In this document: piece by piece, positions 1 to 7,782 of the stretch
How positions within the stretch are numbered: position 1 is the first letter of the stretch
Layout of the letters: each line of letters begins with the position of its first letter
Assembly (NCBI GenBank): GCA_963817435.1
Contig: CAWFNY010000002.1
Span: 248,001 to 312,000 of the forward strand
Length of the DNA: 64,000 nt
Reading direction: 5' to 3'
Source: JADJOM01 sp963817435
Lineage (GTDB): Bacteria > Gemmatimonadota > Gemmatimonadetes > Gemmatimonadales > GWC2-71-9
Notes under the pieces: model-generated
Database searches by the model: none
The model's input: the letters and a program-made list of their open reading frames with translations, nothing else
Told to the model about the DNA's origin: nothing
Translations under genes and position numbers: made by a program

Positions 1-2
1 GG

Positions 3-353
3 CTGGAGGGCACCATGACCGGTGCGGCGTCGGGAACCTTCGTCACGACCAAGGCGAAGACCGCCGCAGCCTACTGCGGCACCTACACCCAGACGGCAGG
101 CGGGGCCGACGACGGCACGTTCAGCTTCGTCATTGCGGGCGCGACGGTGCGCGGGACCGCGGTCTCCAGTCAGGACGGCTCGGTGATCCCGCTGGACGGC
201 ACCTTCTCCGGCAGCACTATCAACATCTTCATCCCGGGCAGCACCACGGCGCCGTACCTCGCCACCGGCACCAAGTCAGGCACTTCGGTCTCGGGGACGT
301 TCGACAACCAGACCGGCGGGACGGGGACGTGGACGGGGGCGGTGTGTCCGTGA
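3..353 (+). CDS. C-terminal part of an unrecognised secreted-type protein (5' end outside window)
   Basis: The reading frame is open from the left edge, so the ATG at 15 is probably internal and the protein begins before the window. The visible 117 residues are rich in Gly, Thr and Ser with alternating hydrophobics, as in beta-sandwich modules of secreted proteins. The tail is a repeated pattern of the kind GTFSGS / GTFDNQTGGTGTWTG. There are two cysteines, one in a YCGTYT motif and one in the terminal VCP. The gene is followed within 20 bases by a strong palindromic hairpin and converges on the next gene. No function can be assigned; an extracytoplasmic location is inferred from composition only. 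Confidence 0.6.
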   Translation: MEGTMTGAASGTFVTTKAKTAAAYCGTYTQTAGGADDGTFSFVIAGATVRGTAVSSQDGSVIPLDGTFSGSTINIFIPGSTTAPYLATGTKSGTSVSGTFDNQTGGTGTWTGAVCP

Positions 354-370
354 GCGCCTAGGAAGATCGG

Positions 371-392
371 GGGGCGCGGCATGCCGCGCCCC
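371..392. terminator. Palindromic hairpin between convergent genes
   Basis: A perfect 22-bp palindrome (half-site GGGGCGCGGCA, centre GGCATGCC) lies 17 bases after the stop of the plus-strand gene ending at 353 and upstream of the end of the minus-strand gene at 514. Its position between converging genes fits a bidirectional terminator. The following TGTTCATC is only a weak U-tract. Confidence 0.6.
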
Positions 393-426
393 TGTTCATC
401 TCAACCCAGCGGCATCGCGAAGCTGG

Positions 427-466
427 GTCGCTTCAGCGACATCCGCCGAGCCGTCGCTTTAGCGAC
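427..466. repeat. Two near-identical small hairpin repeats
   Basis: GTCGCTTCAGCGAC (427-440) and GTCGCTTTAGCGAC (453-466) are two self-complementary units of 14 bases with a 12-base spacer. They lie in the gap between convergent genes. They differ at a single loop base, so they look like copies of one small intergenic element rather than a terminator, because no U-tract follows either. Confidence 0.5.
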
Positions 467-513
467 GAGCTCGTAGCCGAGCCCCAGGGTTCGCGGCGCC
501 CCAAGGGTCGGGA

Positions 514-2235
514 TTACTGAATGAAGTCCACCCAGCCGCCCTCGTTCGGGACGATGAGAATCCCTCCGGCGGTGAGGGCGGGCCGGCGAGGGAAGCCGGA
601 GACATTCCGCCCATAGAGCCGCGTCCCGGAGGTCCGGTCGAAGGCTTCAACGCTGGAGCTCAGGGACGAGGCCACGTACACCACCGAGCCACCCACGACG
701 AGACCGAATGCGCCACCGGCGGTCGTGATCGTGAGTCCCGGGGCACCAGTCCCCAGATCGAACGTGCTCACGTTGCCCGTGCCCTCGTTGGCGACGTAGA
801 GCGTCGAGCCATCTCCCGCGACACCCACCGCCTGTATGCCTGACCCCGGCCCGAAGCTTCGCAGGGAATCCATCGTGCCGGTATCGATCTCCTCCACGTA
901 CCCGCTCCCCTGCATGCTGGCATAGATCCGGGGGAGCGTGGGATGCGCCGCCAGGTGCAGCGGAAAGTTGGCCGGGGTGGAATCGAGAGTGGTGAGCGTG
1001 GCAGCGTCCAGCTTGAAGACCCACCCCGGCGTTCCGACGTACACCGCCTGGCCGTCGCTCGAGGCCAGGACGCTGAGCAGGCTGGTACCGTTCGGTCCGA
1101 CGGGCGTATGGGTGACCACCTTCGTCGCCAGGTTCACCACGGCGAGTCCGGAGTTGTTATTCAGCGCGACGTAGGCCAGGGTGCCCGCCGGATTCACGTC
1201 GACGCCGAGGGGTTCCGAACCGACGATGACGGTGTCGCTGAAGGCGAGGCTCTGGACCGTGCCCACCATCGCGGTACTGGTACCCGCGAGCGAGACGATC
1301 ACCGTGCCGTTCGCCGTCACCGCCGCGGCATATCCCGCCCCCGGCACCGGCGTGGTCTGGAGCACGGTGCCGGGCGGAGCGGTGCCTACGAAGACGCCGA
1401 CCGTATCCCGCAGCAGGGCGTAGGATGCCACCACCCTGCCGCTGCCTGTCGAATTGCCTGCGGTGATCAGCCCGGAAGAGGACACGCTGAACACGCCGGG
1501 GATGCTCCCCGAGAAGGTGACCGCCGCGCCGGCGATCACCCGGCCGGACAGGTCCCGCACGATGCTGCTGAGCTGCTGCGTCGAGCCCGGCGCCATCACC
1601 ACGTTGTGAGGCGTCGCGCCAAGGGCGTTGGGGATCTGGGTGACGGTCACCGGCACCAGGACGACGAAGGTGTCGGCGCGCACCGTGATGGTAACGTTGC
1701 CGGTCAATAGGCCGGGGGATTGTACCAGACCATTCGCGTCCACCGCAGCGATGGCTGGATCCGAGGACTGGAAGGTTACCGCTCCCGGTCGTGACACCGG
1801 GTTGCCGGCAAAGTCCACGATCGAGACGGCGAGCTGGGCAAAGAACTGGGTGTTGAGGATGACTGGATTAGGCGTGACCTGGACGCCGACGATGCGCTGC
1901 CTGACGGCCACGTCGACAAAGTTGGTCAGGCTGCCGAGTGCGGCCGTGATCCGAACCGGGCTCAAGGGCCCCCTGGACAGGACGAGGCCGGCGGCATTCA
2001 CCGTCGCAACCGCCGTGTCGGACGACGTGAAGGTGACGTGCTGACCCGGGATCGCCCTGCCCGCCGCGTCTACCACGGTGGCGGTCAGCGACAGGGTCAG
2101 CCCCTGGGCGATCACCGGCTGGTTGGGCAGGATCACGATGGCGGCGGGCACTCGCGGGCCGGTGGAATTGTCACTGCCGCAGGAGACCAGGACGCCGCCC
2201 AGCAGAAGCCAGGCGAGCGGGCGTCGCTTATGCAT
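514..2235 (-). CDS. Secreted lipoprotein with BIG2 Ig-like repeats and a YVTN-type beta-propeller
   Basis: 573 residues. A lipoprotein signal (basic MHKRRP, hydrophobic run, lipobox LVSC) ends at about Cys19. Residues 30-285 hold about three BIG2-like Ig domains, each with the typical SSDTAVATV / SSDPAIAAVD motif followed by a GLV turn. Residues 290-573 form a YVTN-like propeller with repeating blades such as GTLAYVALNNNSGLAVVNL and STLYVANEGTGNVSTFDL. The role is probably binding or display at the cell surface. No catalytic residues are apparent. It is transcribed in the same direction as, and downstream of, another BIG2/propeller gene, with a hairpin between them. Confidence 0.8.
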   Translation of the reverse strand: MHKRRPLAWLLLGGVLVSCGSDNSTGPRVPAAIVILPNQPVIAQGLTLSLTATVVDAAGRAIPGQHVTFTSSDTAVATVNAAGLVLSRGPLSPVRITAALGSLTNFVDVAVRQRIVGVQVTPNPVILNTQFFAQLAVSIVDFAGNPVSRPGAVTFQSSDPAIAAVDANGLVQSPGLLTGNVTITVRADTFVVLVPVTVTQIPNALGATPHNVVMAPGSTQQLSSIVRDLSGRVIAGAAVTFSGSIPGVFSVSSSGLITAGNSTGSGRVVASYALLRDTVGVFVGTAPPGTVLQTTPVPGAGYAAAVTANGTVIVSLAGTSTAMVGTVQSLAFSDTVIVGSEPLGVDVNPAGTLAYVALNNNSGLAVVNLATKVVTHTPVGPNGTSLLSVLASSDGQAVYVGTPGWVFKLDAATLTTLDSTPANFPLHLAAHPTLPRIYASMQGSGYVEEIDTGTMDSLRSFGPGSGIQAVGVAGDGSTLYVANEGTGNVSTFDLGTGAPGLTITTAGGAFGLVVGGSVVYVASSLSSSVEAFDRTSGTRLYGRNVSGFPRRPALTAGGILIVPNEGGWVDFIQ

Positions 2236-2296
2236 GCAACACGGCCGGAGTGGGGATGGCGTTCAATGTACGCCTCCCCCCTCCGGCCGCCAGTGT

Positions 2297-2320
2297 ACGG
2301 CCAGGGCATGCCCTGGCCGT
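2297..2320. terminator. 24-bp perfect palindrome between two minus-strand genes
   Basis: The half-site ACGGCCAGGGCA is followed by its exact complement, centred on GGCATGCC. It lies 19 bases past the stop of the gene at 2339-4306 on the minus strand, so it probably terminates that transcript. No run of T follows on either strand. Its GGCATGCC core is shared with the hairpin at 371-392. Confidence 0.5.
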
Positions 2321-2338
2321 CTGCCCTGCTCCCGTGTC

Positions 2339-4306
2339 CTATGGAGTGAATTGCGTCTTCTTCGGCTCGACCCGCATCACCCAGAGCCCGCTGTTGATGT
2401 CAGGCACGTACATGACGCCGTCCTTGACGACCACGCCCCACGCGAACGGCACGTGCGGCTTGGCGCCCATGGAGTCGGCGGTGAAGATCCAGCTGATCTC
2501 GCGCCCCTGACGGAGCAGGTCGCCCTTGAGTTCGCCGGAAATGTCGAGCACCCGGGCCCCGCCCTGGTAGTTGCCGAGATAGAGCGTGTCGCCCACGACC
2601 CAGACGTTGTGTACGCCGCCGTCGGTCGGCTCGTACCAGGCGACCTCCTTCGGGTGCTCGATGTCCGAGACATCGATCACGTGCAGCCGGCCCCAGGTGA
2701 GATCGTTGCCGTCCTTGAGTCCCTTGGACGGCTGCGAGGCGTAGACCTCGTCGCCCGCAAAGACGTACTTGCCGGCGCGCCACGCGGTGTGGGTGCCGCG
2801 GTAGCCCAGCCCGTAGAGCTGGTCCACCCGGGCGTAGGTCTCCGAGAGGTTGTACTTGTACTGGGAGACGAAGGCCGGATGCTCCGGCGAGCCGCCCTTC
2901 ATCCCGTTGCCGACATCGAGGATGATGAGCCCGTCGTTCCAGTATGCCAGATAGGCGAGACCGTCCACCACCATGATGTCGTGGACGTAGCGGCCCGCCT
3001 CGGTCTGGGCGGTCTGCCAGCGGCCGACTTCCTTCGGATGATAGGGATCCTCGATGCTGATCACCCGCATCGCGCCGGTGGCGTCGTCGGTGATGTAGGC
3101 GTGGTTCTGATAGACGTAGCTCGAGTGCACGCCGCCGGTGACGGTCTCGTTGTAGTCGGCGATGACCTTCGGGTGACACGGATCGCTGGCCTCGAAGACC
3201 TTGAGGCCGTTCTTCCGGATCGATGACCCCTCACGGGTGAAGACGCCGAACTTGCCGTCCTCCGTGGTCATGATGTCGTTGAGCAGACGGGCATCCGCCA
3301 TCATCGAATCGACGAGCTGCGGCCTGGCCGGGTCCTGGATATCGATGACGTACGCCCGGTCGGCGATCGTGGTCATGTACGCGCACTTCCCCGAGGGATG
3401 CACCCATACCTCGGCCGCGCGCTCCTTGATCGGCAGGCGGCCGAGCACCTCCATGCCGCGGGTCACCCGGCGGAGGGTCACCGTCACCACCTGGTCCGCC
3501 GACTGGGTGCCGGCGGTCGCGGTCACCGTGTAGCGGCCCGGCTTCTCGGCGACGAAGGCGCCGTCGTCGTCGATCGTGGCGACACCGTCTCCGCCGGCAA
3601 CCGACCAGCGCGCCGCGAAGCCGGAGACCTTCTTGCCGGTCGGCGCGCGGCCGACCGCGGTGAAGCGCACCACGTCACCGGTGCGGACACCCTGCGGCGC
3701 CGGCTCGATGTCGAGTCCGGTCAGGGTGTTGGGCACCACCTTGAGGACGACACTGCTCTTCGCGGTGCCGGCCGAGCCGGTGATCGTCACCTTGCCAGGC
3801 GCGAGGGCGCGCAGCCGGCCGTCGCTGGTGATCGTGGCGACGCGGGGACTGCTCGAGGTGTAGCTGATCGCGTCGTCGCGCGGATCGTTGTGCACGCTGT
3901 ACGCATTGCCGGAGACGGTGAGCCGGCTCCCCACCAGGATGTTGCCGCTGATCGGCGAGAGGTCCACCCGCGCCGCCGCCTCCGGTGCCACCTCGGCCTT
4001 TGCCCGGCCGAACACCGGCTTCGAGTCCTTCACCGACGCGACGGCGGTGACGAGCACCGTGCCGCGATAGCCGGCGGTGAGCAGGCCGGTGGAGTCGATG
4101 TTGCCCTGGCCGCCGCCGTCGAACCACGAGATGTGCACGTCGGGCACCGGCCGGCCGGCGGCGTCGAGCGCGCGGGCGGAGAATTGCAGCGTCTGGCCGA
4201 CCTGCAGCGCGGCGGTGGCCGGAGAGACTTCGACCGTCGCGATGGGCGAAGGCGCCTGCGCCTGCTGAGGCGCCTGGATCAGCGCGAGGAGCAGAACTGG
4301 AAGCAT
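2339..4306 (-). CDS. Secreted BIG2-domain protein with LVIVD-type repeats
   Basis: 655 residues from the ATG at 4306. I chose this start because it yields a clean signal peptide (MLPVLLLALIQAPQQAQA). The frame upstream runs into the purine-rich inverted repeat and codes for low-complexity sequence. Residues 22-310 contain about three BIG2-type Ig domains (for example SSSPRVATITSDGRLRAL). Residues 315-655 carry repeats of the LVIVD type, such as DRAYVIDIQDPARPQLV and GLIILDVG, expected to fold as a beta-propeller. The likely location is periplasm or cell surface and the function is unknown. It pairs with the similar BIG2/propeller lipoprotein downstream. Confidence 0.75.
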   Translation of the reverse strand: MLPVLLLALIQAPQQAQAPSPIATVEVSPATAALQVGQTLQFSARALDAAGRPVPDVHISWFDGGGQGNIDSTGLLTAGYRGTVLVTAVASVKDSKPVFGRAKAEVAPEAAARVDLSPISGNILVGSRLTVSGNAYSVHNDPRDDAISYTSSSPRVATITSDGRLRALAPGKVTITGSAGTAKSSVVLKVVPNTLTGLDIEPAPQGVRTGDVVRFTAVGRAPTGKKVSGFAARWSVAGGDGVATIDDDGAFVAEKPGRYTVTATAGTQSADQVVTVTLRRVTRGMEVLGRLPIKERAAEVWVHPSGKCAYMTTIADRAYVIDIQDPARPQLVDSMMADARLLNDIMTTEDGKFGVFTREGSSIRKNGLKVFEASDPCHPKVIADYNETVTGGVHSSYVYQNHAYITDDATGAMRVISIEDPYHPKEVGRWQTAQTEAGRYVHDIMVVDGLAYLAYWNDGLIILDVGNGMKGGSPEHPAFVSQYKYNLSETYARVDQLYGLGYRGTHTAWRAGKYVFAGDEVYASQPSKGLKDGNDLTWGRLHVIDVSDIEHPKEVAWYEPTDGGVHNVWVVGDTLYLGNYQGGARVLDISGELKGDLLRQGREISWIFTADSMGAKPHVPFAWGVVVKDGVMYVPDINSGLWVMRVEPKKTQFTP

Positions 4307-4314
4307 GGGCTCTT

Positions 4315-4456
4315 GAGGGAAGAGGGAAGGGGGAAGAGGGAAGAGGATTCCCGTCGCCCCTGATGGCAACGAGGGAATCTACTGCAGGGTTTCACCCGCG
4401 CGAGGGCACCATCCTTCCCCTTTCCCTCTTCCCTCTTCCCCCTTCCCTCTTCCCTC
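4315..4456. repeat. Perfect 32-bp purine/pyrimidine inverted repeat
   Basis: The left arm at 4315-4346 is all purine (units of GGGAAGA). The right arm at 4425-4456 is its exact reverse complement and is part of a longer pyrimidine tract (4412-4478). The 78-base loop is ordinary mixed sequence. The arms lie just upstream of two divergently transcribed genes. Homopurine stretches of this kind can form hairpins or triplex DNA. Confidence 0.75.
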
Positions 4457-4508
4457 TTCCCCCTGTTCCCTCTCCCCCCGACGCCGTTCTCTCTTATCTT
4501 TCCGCCCC

Positions 4509-5396
4509 ATGTCGACCGCCCAGCCTGCCCAGATCACGCTCGGCCTCATCCAGATGCGGATGAGCGCCGATCCCGAGGACAACTTCGCCCGCGCGGTGGA
4601 GCGGATCCGCGACGCCGCGAAGCGGGGCGCACAGGTGATCTGCCTGCCGGAGCTGTTCCGGAGCCCGTACTTCTGCCAGACCGAGAACCACGACTTCTTC
4701 AAGCTCGCCGAGCCGATGCCGGGGCCGAGCACCGAGCGGCTGGGGAAGCTCGCCGGCGAACTCGGCGTCGTGATCATCGCTTCGCTGTTCGAGAAGCGGG
4801 CGGAGGGGCTGTATCACAACACCACGGCGATCCTCGACGCGGACGGCTCGTACCTCGGCAAGTACCGGAAGATGCACATCCCGGACGACCCGAATTACTA
4901 CGAGAAGTTCTACTTCACTCCCGGCGACCTCGGCTACCGCTCGTGGGATACGAAGTTCGCCAGGGCCGGCGTGCTGATCTGCTGGGACCAGTGGTATCCG
5001 GAGGCGGCGCGGCTCACCGCGCTCACCGGCGCGCAGATCCTCTTCTATCCGACGGCGATCGGCTGGCTGGTGCCGGAGAAGGCGGAGTACGGCGCGGCGC
5101 AGCAGGCGTCGTGGGAGACGATCCAGCGGAGCCATGCGATCGCCAACGGCGTCTTCGTCGCCGCGGTGAACCGGGTCGGCGTCGAGAGCGGCCCCAACCA
5201 GGGGATCGAGTTCTGGGGCGGGAGCTTCGTGTGCGCGCCCAACGGCGAGATCCTGGCGAAGGCGGGCACCGGCGAGGAGACGCTGCTGGTGCCGATCGAC
5301 ACCGGGAAGGTGGACTTCGCACGGACCCACTGGCCCTTCCTGCGCGATCGGCGGGTGGACAGCTACGGCGATCTGACTCGGCGATACATCGATTAG
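4509..5396 (+). CDS. aguB: N-carbamoylputrescine amidase
   Basis: 295 residues, the normal length for this nitrilase-superfamily enzyme. It hydrolyses N-carbamoylputrescine to putrescine, CO2 and ammonia in the cytoplasm. The nitrilase triad is visible: Glu48 in CLPELF, Lys121 in KYRKMHIP and Cys158 in ICWDQWYPEAAR. The stretch DDPNYYEKFYFTPGD and the C-terminal RRVDSYGDLTRRY are typical of the AguB/plant CPA subgroup. Agmatine deiminase, which makes its substrate, starts 83 bases downstream on the same strand. No arginine decarboxylase is seen in the window. Confidence 0.93.
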   Translation: MSTAQPAQITLGLIQMRMSADPEDNFARAVERIRDAAKRGAQVICLPELFRSPYFCQTENHDFFKLAEPMPGPSTERLGKLAGELGVVIIASLFEKRAEGLYHNTTAILDADGSYLGKYRKMHIPDDPNYYEKFYFTPGDLGYRSWDTKFARAGVLICWDQWYPEAARLTALTGAQILFYPTAIGWLVPEKAEYGAAQQASWETIQRSHAIANGVFVAAVNRVGVESGPNQGIEFWGGSFVCAPNGEILAKAGTGEETLLVPIDTGKVDFARTHWPFLRDRRVDSYGDLTRRYID

Positions 5397-5403
5397 ACGG
5401 AAT

Positions 5404-5447
5404 GGCGGAAGGGTGGACAGGCGGAAAGACCTCCCGCTCTTCCGCCT
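5404..5447. repeat. Small purine/pyrimidine inverted repeat between aguB and aguA
   Basis: GGCGGAAG at 5404-5411 can pair with CTTCCGCC at 5439-5446, and AGGCGGA at 5419-5425 can alternatively pair with TCCGCCT at 5441-5447. A purine-rich half is followed by a pyrimidine-rich half that continues to about 5470, the same style as the larger repeat at 4315-4456. Its position between two genes of one pathway suggests a processing or attenuation hairpin, but there is no U-tract. Confidence 0.35.
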
Positions 5448-5479
5448 TCCCGCCCTCCGCCCTCCCGCCCTCGTACCTC

Positions 5480-6544
5480 ATGACCTTCACGCCCAACTCC
5501 CCCGCCTCACTCGGCTTCAGGATGCCAGCCGAGTGGGCGCCGCATCGCGGCACCTGGCTGAGCTGGCCTCACCGCGAAGAATCGTGGCCCGACAGGTTCG
5601 AACCGGTGCCCGCCGTCTTCGTGGAGATCGTGCGCCACCTCGTCCCCCACGAAGAGGTGCATATCAACGTCGCCGGGCCGGAGATGGCCGCCGATGTGCG
5701 GGCCCGTCTCGAAGCGGCGGGGGTGCCGGCCGCACGGGTCTTCCTGCATCAGAATCCCACCAACGATGCCTGGTGCCGGGATCATGGGCCGGTCTTCGTC
5801 GCGCGGGAGACGGCCAGCGGCCGCCGCGAGGAGGCCATCGTGGACTGGGGCTACAATGCCTGGGGCGGCAAGTATCCCCCATTCGACAAGGATGATGTGA
5901 TCCCCACGCTGATCGGGGCAAAGTTCAAGCTCCGGGTCTTCCATCCGGGCATCGTGATGGAGGGAGGCAGCATCGACGTGAACGGCAAGGGGACGCTGCT
6001 CACCACCGAAAGCTGCCTGCTCAATCCCAATCGCAATCCGTCGCTCTCGAAGGCACAGATCGAGCAGTATCTCGAGGATTATCTCGGTGTCACCCGCATC
6101 CTGTGGCTGGGGGACGGCATCGAGGGGGACGACACCGACGGCCACGTGGACGATCTCACCCGGTTCGTGGATGAGACCACGGTGGTCACCGTCGTCGAGG
6201 ACGACCCGCGGGACAGGAACTTCGCGCCGCTCAAGGAGAACCTGGAGCGGCTCCGGCGCATGACGGACCAGGACGGCCGCACGCTCCGGGTGGTCACGCT
6301 ACCGATGCCGCCCGCGATGCACATCGGCGACCAGCGGCTCCCGGCGAGCTATGCCAATTTCTATATCGCGAACGGCGTGGTGCTGCTCCCCGCCTATCAT
6401 CCGCCGACCGACGAGGTCGCGCGGGCCGCGCTGCAGAAGTGCTTTCCGACCCGCCGGGTCATCCCGATCGACTCGACCGCCCTGGTCTGGGGCCTGGGTT
6501 CATTTCACTGTGTGACCCAGCAATGGCCGGCGCTGCAGCCGTGA
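5480..6544 (+). CDS. aguA: Agmatine deiminase
   Basis: 354 residues from the ATG at 5480. The long frame upstream overlaps aguB and is not protein-like. The enzyme converts agmatine to N-carbamoylputrescine plus ammonia. It shows the peptidyl-arginine-deiminase fold motifs: RMPAEWAPHRGTWLSWP at the N terminus, the substrate-binding RDHGPVF and VMEGGSIDVNGKGTLLTTE, the DGHVDDLTRF block with catalytic His and Asp, and the nucleophile Cys344 in GSFHCVTQQ. It follows aguB in the same direction, so the two genes form a two-step agmatine-to-putrescine module. Confidence 0.93.
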   Translation: MTFTPNSPASLGFRMPAEWAPHRGTWLSWPHREESWPDRFEPVPAVFVEIVRHLVPHEEVHINVAGPEMAADVRARLEAAGVPAARVFLHQNPTNDAWCRDHGPVFVARETASGRREEAIVDWGYNAWGGKYPPFDKDDVIPTLIGAKFKLRVFHPGIVMEGGSIDVNGKGTLLTTESCLLNPNRNPSLSKAQIEQYLEDYLGVTRILWLGDGIEGDDTDGHVDDLTRFVDETTVVTVVEDDPRDRNFAPLKENLERLRRMTDQDGRTLRVVTLPMPPAMHIGDQRLPASYANFYIANGVVLLPAYHPPTDEVARAALQKCFPTRRVIPIDSTALVWGLGSFHCVTQQWPALQP

Positions 6545-6685
6545 GCGCCCCCGCCTGGTTCGGGGCGAGTCTCGACGGCACCGACCGAGTACTCAGCGTG
6601 CCGGTGAGCTGAGCGCTCCGCCGCCGCCGAGTTCCGATCCCACCGGCGAGTGGCTACCCTTCCGCTCCCCCTTCTCCCTCTACCG

Positions 6686-7111
6686 ATGCCGCTTCCCGTC
6701 TTCTCGGACGCCTGGGCCAGCGCCTGTGGCGAAGTGATCAACCGTAGCAGCGCCTATCGCGCCGCCGCCCAGTCCTGGGAGGGCGCCCTCGTCCTCCTGA
6801 TGACGCCGGACAGGCCACCCGGCGAGGAGCGCCGGGTCTTCCTCGACCTCTGGCACGGCGACTGTCGCTCGGCGCGCACCGCGACGCTCGCCGACGAAGC
6901 CACTGCGCGTTACGTGCTCGCGGGCTCCGAGTCCGGCTGGCGCCTGGTGCTGACCGGCAAGGTGGCCCCCTTGCTCGCGATCATGACCGGGAAGCTCCGG
7001 CTCGCCAAGGGTTCGCTCGCCGAACTGATCCCCTACACCGGGGCGGCGAAGGAGCTGGTGACGGCGGCCTCCATGATCGAGGCCAGCTTCCCCGGCGGCG
7101 AGGGAGCATGA
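6686..7111 (+). CDS. Small SCP2-like / hypothetical cytoplasmic protein
   Basis: 141 residues from the ATG at 6686. The upstream ATG at 6650 would add only a Pro/Leu-rich run. There is no signal peptide or membrane helix. The pattern WEGALVLLM...VFLDLWHGDCRSART followed by a central LVLTGKVAPLLAIMTGKLRLAKGSLAELIPY resembles the sterol-carrier-protein-2 (SCP2) fold, in which the late segment carries a typical GKLKxxGDL-like helix. Binding of a lipid-like ligand is therefore a guess by fold only. It converges on a lipoprotein gene 18 bases away. Confidence 0.6.
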   Translation: MPLPVFSDAWASACGEVINRSSAYRAAAQSWEGALVLLMTPDRPPGEERRVFLDLWHGDCRSARTATLADEATARYVLAGSESGWRLVLTGKVAPLLAIMTGKLRLAKGSLAELIPYTGAAKELVTAASMIEASFPGGEGA

Positions 7112-7129
7112 AGTGGGGGTACGCTCGCT

Positions 7130-7642
7130 TCAGGGGTTCACGTGCTTCCGCTGCACCCGCCACTCCCCGCTGTCGGGAGGACCGCCCTGGTCCCGGTAGG
7201 CGCGGTACCTCCCCTTCAGCATGTCGCCCTTCAGCCGGCCGCGAAACACCGTGACCTTGCGGCAATTGCACGCCGGATCGAAGTAGCTCTCCACCTCGCC
7301 TGACACTTCGCCACCTTCCACCCGCACGAAGCGGATGACCAGCGACCTGGGCATGCTCGCGCTGGGCATCTCCCCCGGCCGGTCGTCCCGCGCCTGCAGC
7401 GGCCGGTCCCAGCCCTGGGGGATCATCACCGCCTCGCCGTAGGCAGTGTCGTTTTCCGCCTCGAGATGGAAATCGATCGACCCGCGCCGGGTGCCATCGT
7501 CCGATTCGTAGGTGCCGTCCCATTCGCCGGCGATGGCGGCGATCGCCGCGGGGTCACCCCGGACGGGAATCGGCTGGGCGGGGGAACCACCGCACGCCGC
7601 GAGCAGGGGCACGAGAATCCACCGGAGATGTACCTGGCGCAT
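7130..7642 (-). CDS. Small secreted lipoprotein of unknown function
   Basis: 170 residues from the ATG at 7642, which is preceded by an excellent Shine-Dalgarno AGGAGG 9 bases upstream; this decides the start over the longer frame. The signal ends in lipobox LAACG. The mature part contains the pattern GEWDGTYESDDGTRRGSIDFHLE and a paired cysteine motif CNCRK. Alternating short strands suggest a lipocalin-like or beta-barrel fold. It is divergent from the hybrid histidine kinase downstream at 7783. No function can be assigned. Confidence 0.65.
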   Translation of the reverse strand: MRQVHLRWILVPLLAACGGSPAQPIPVRGDPAAIAAIAGEWDGTYESDDGTRRGSIDFHLEAENDTAYGEAVMIPQGWDRPLQARDDRPGEMPSASMPRSLVIRFVRVEGGEVSGEVESYFDPACNCRKVTVFRGRLKGDMLKGRYRAYRDQGGPPDSGEWRVQRKHVNP

Positions 7643-7782
7643 GGGAACGCTCCTCCTCGGGGCACTGAAATGTGGCCGGGCCGGAGTGAAGGAATCCTGA
7701 ATGAGGGCCGTTGGGATGCTCATCCACCGGCATCGGGTTTCCGGACCTCAAGCGGGTCACACCGGCAGCCGACATTACAGAG

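Noticed and set aside
4412..4478. Possible CRISPR-like or tandem repeat in the CCCTCTT tract
   Set aside because: The units are 6-8 bases with no unique spacers. The tract is better described as one arm of a homopurine/homopyrimidine inverted repeat.
6545..6685. A tRNA or small RNA gene in the gap after aguA
   Set aside because: No cloverleaf, no anticodon arm pattern and no conserved T-loop sequence could be found; nor in any other intergenic gap.
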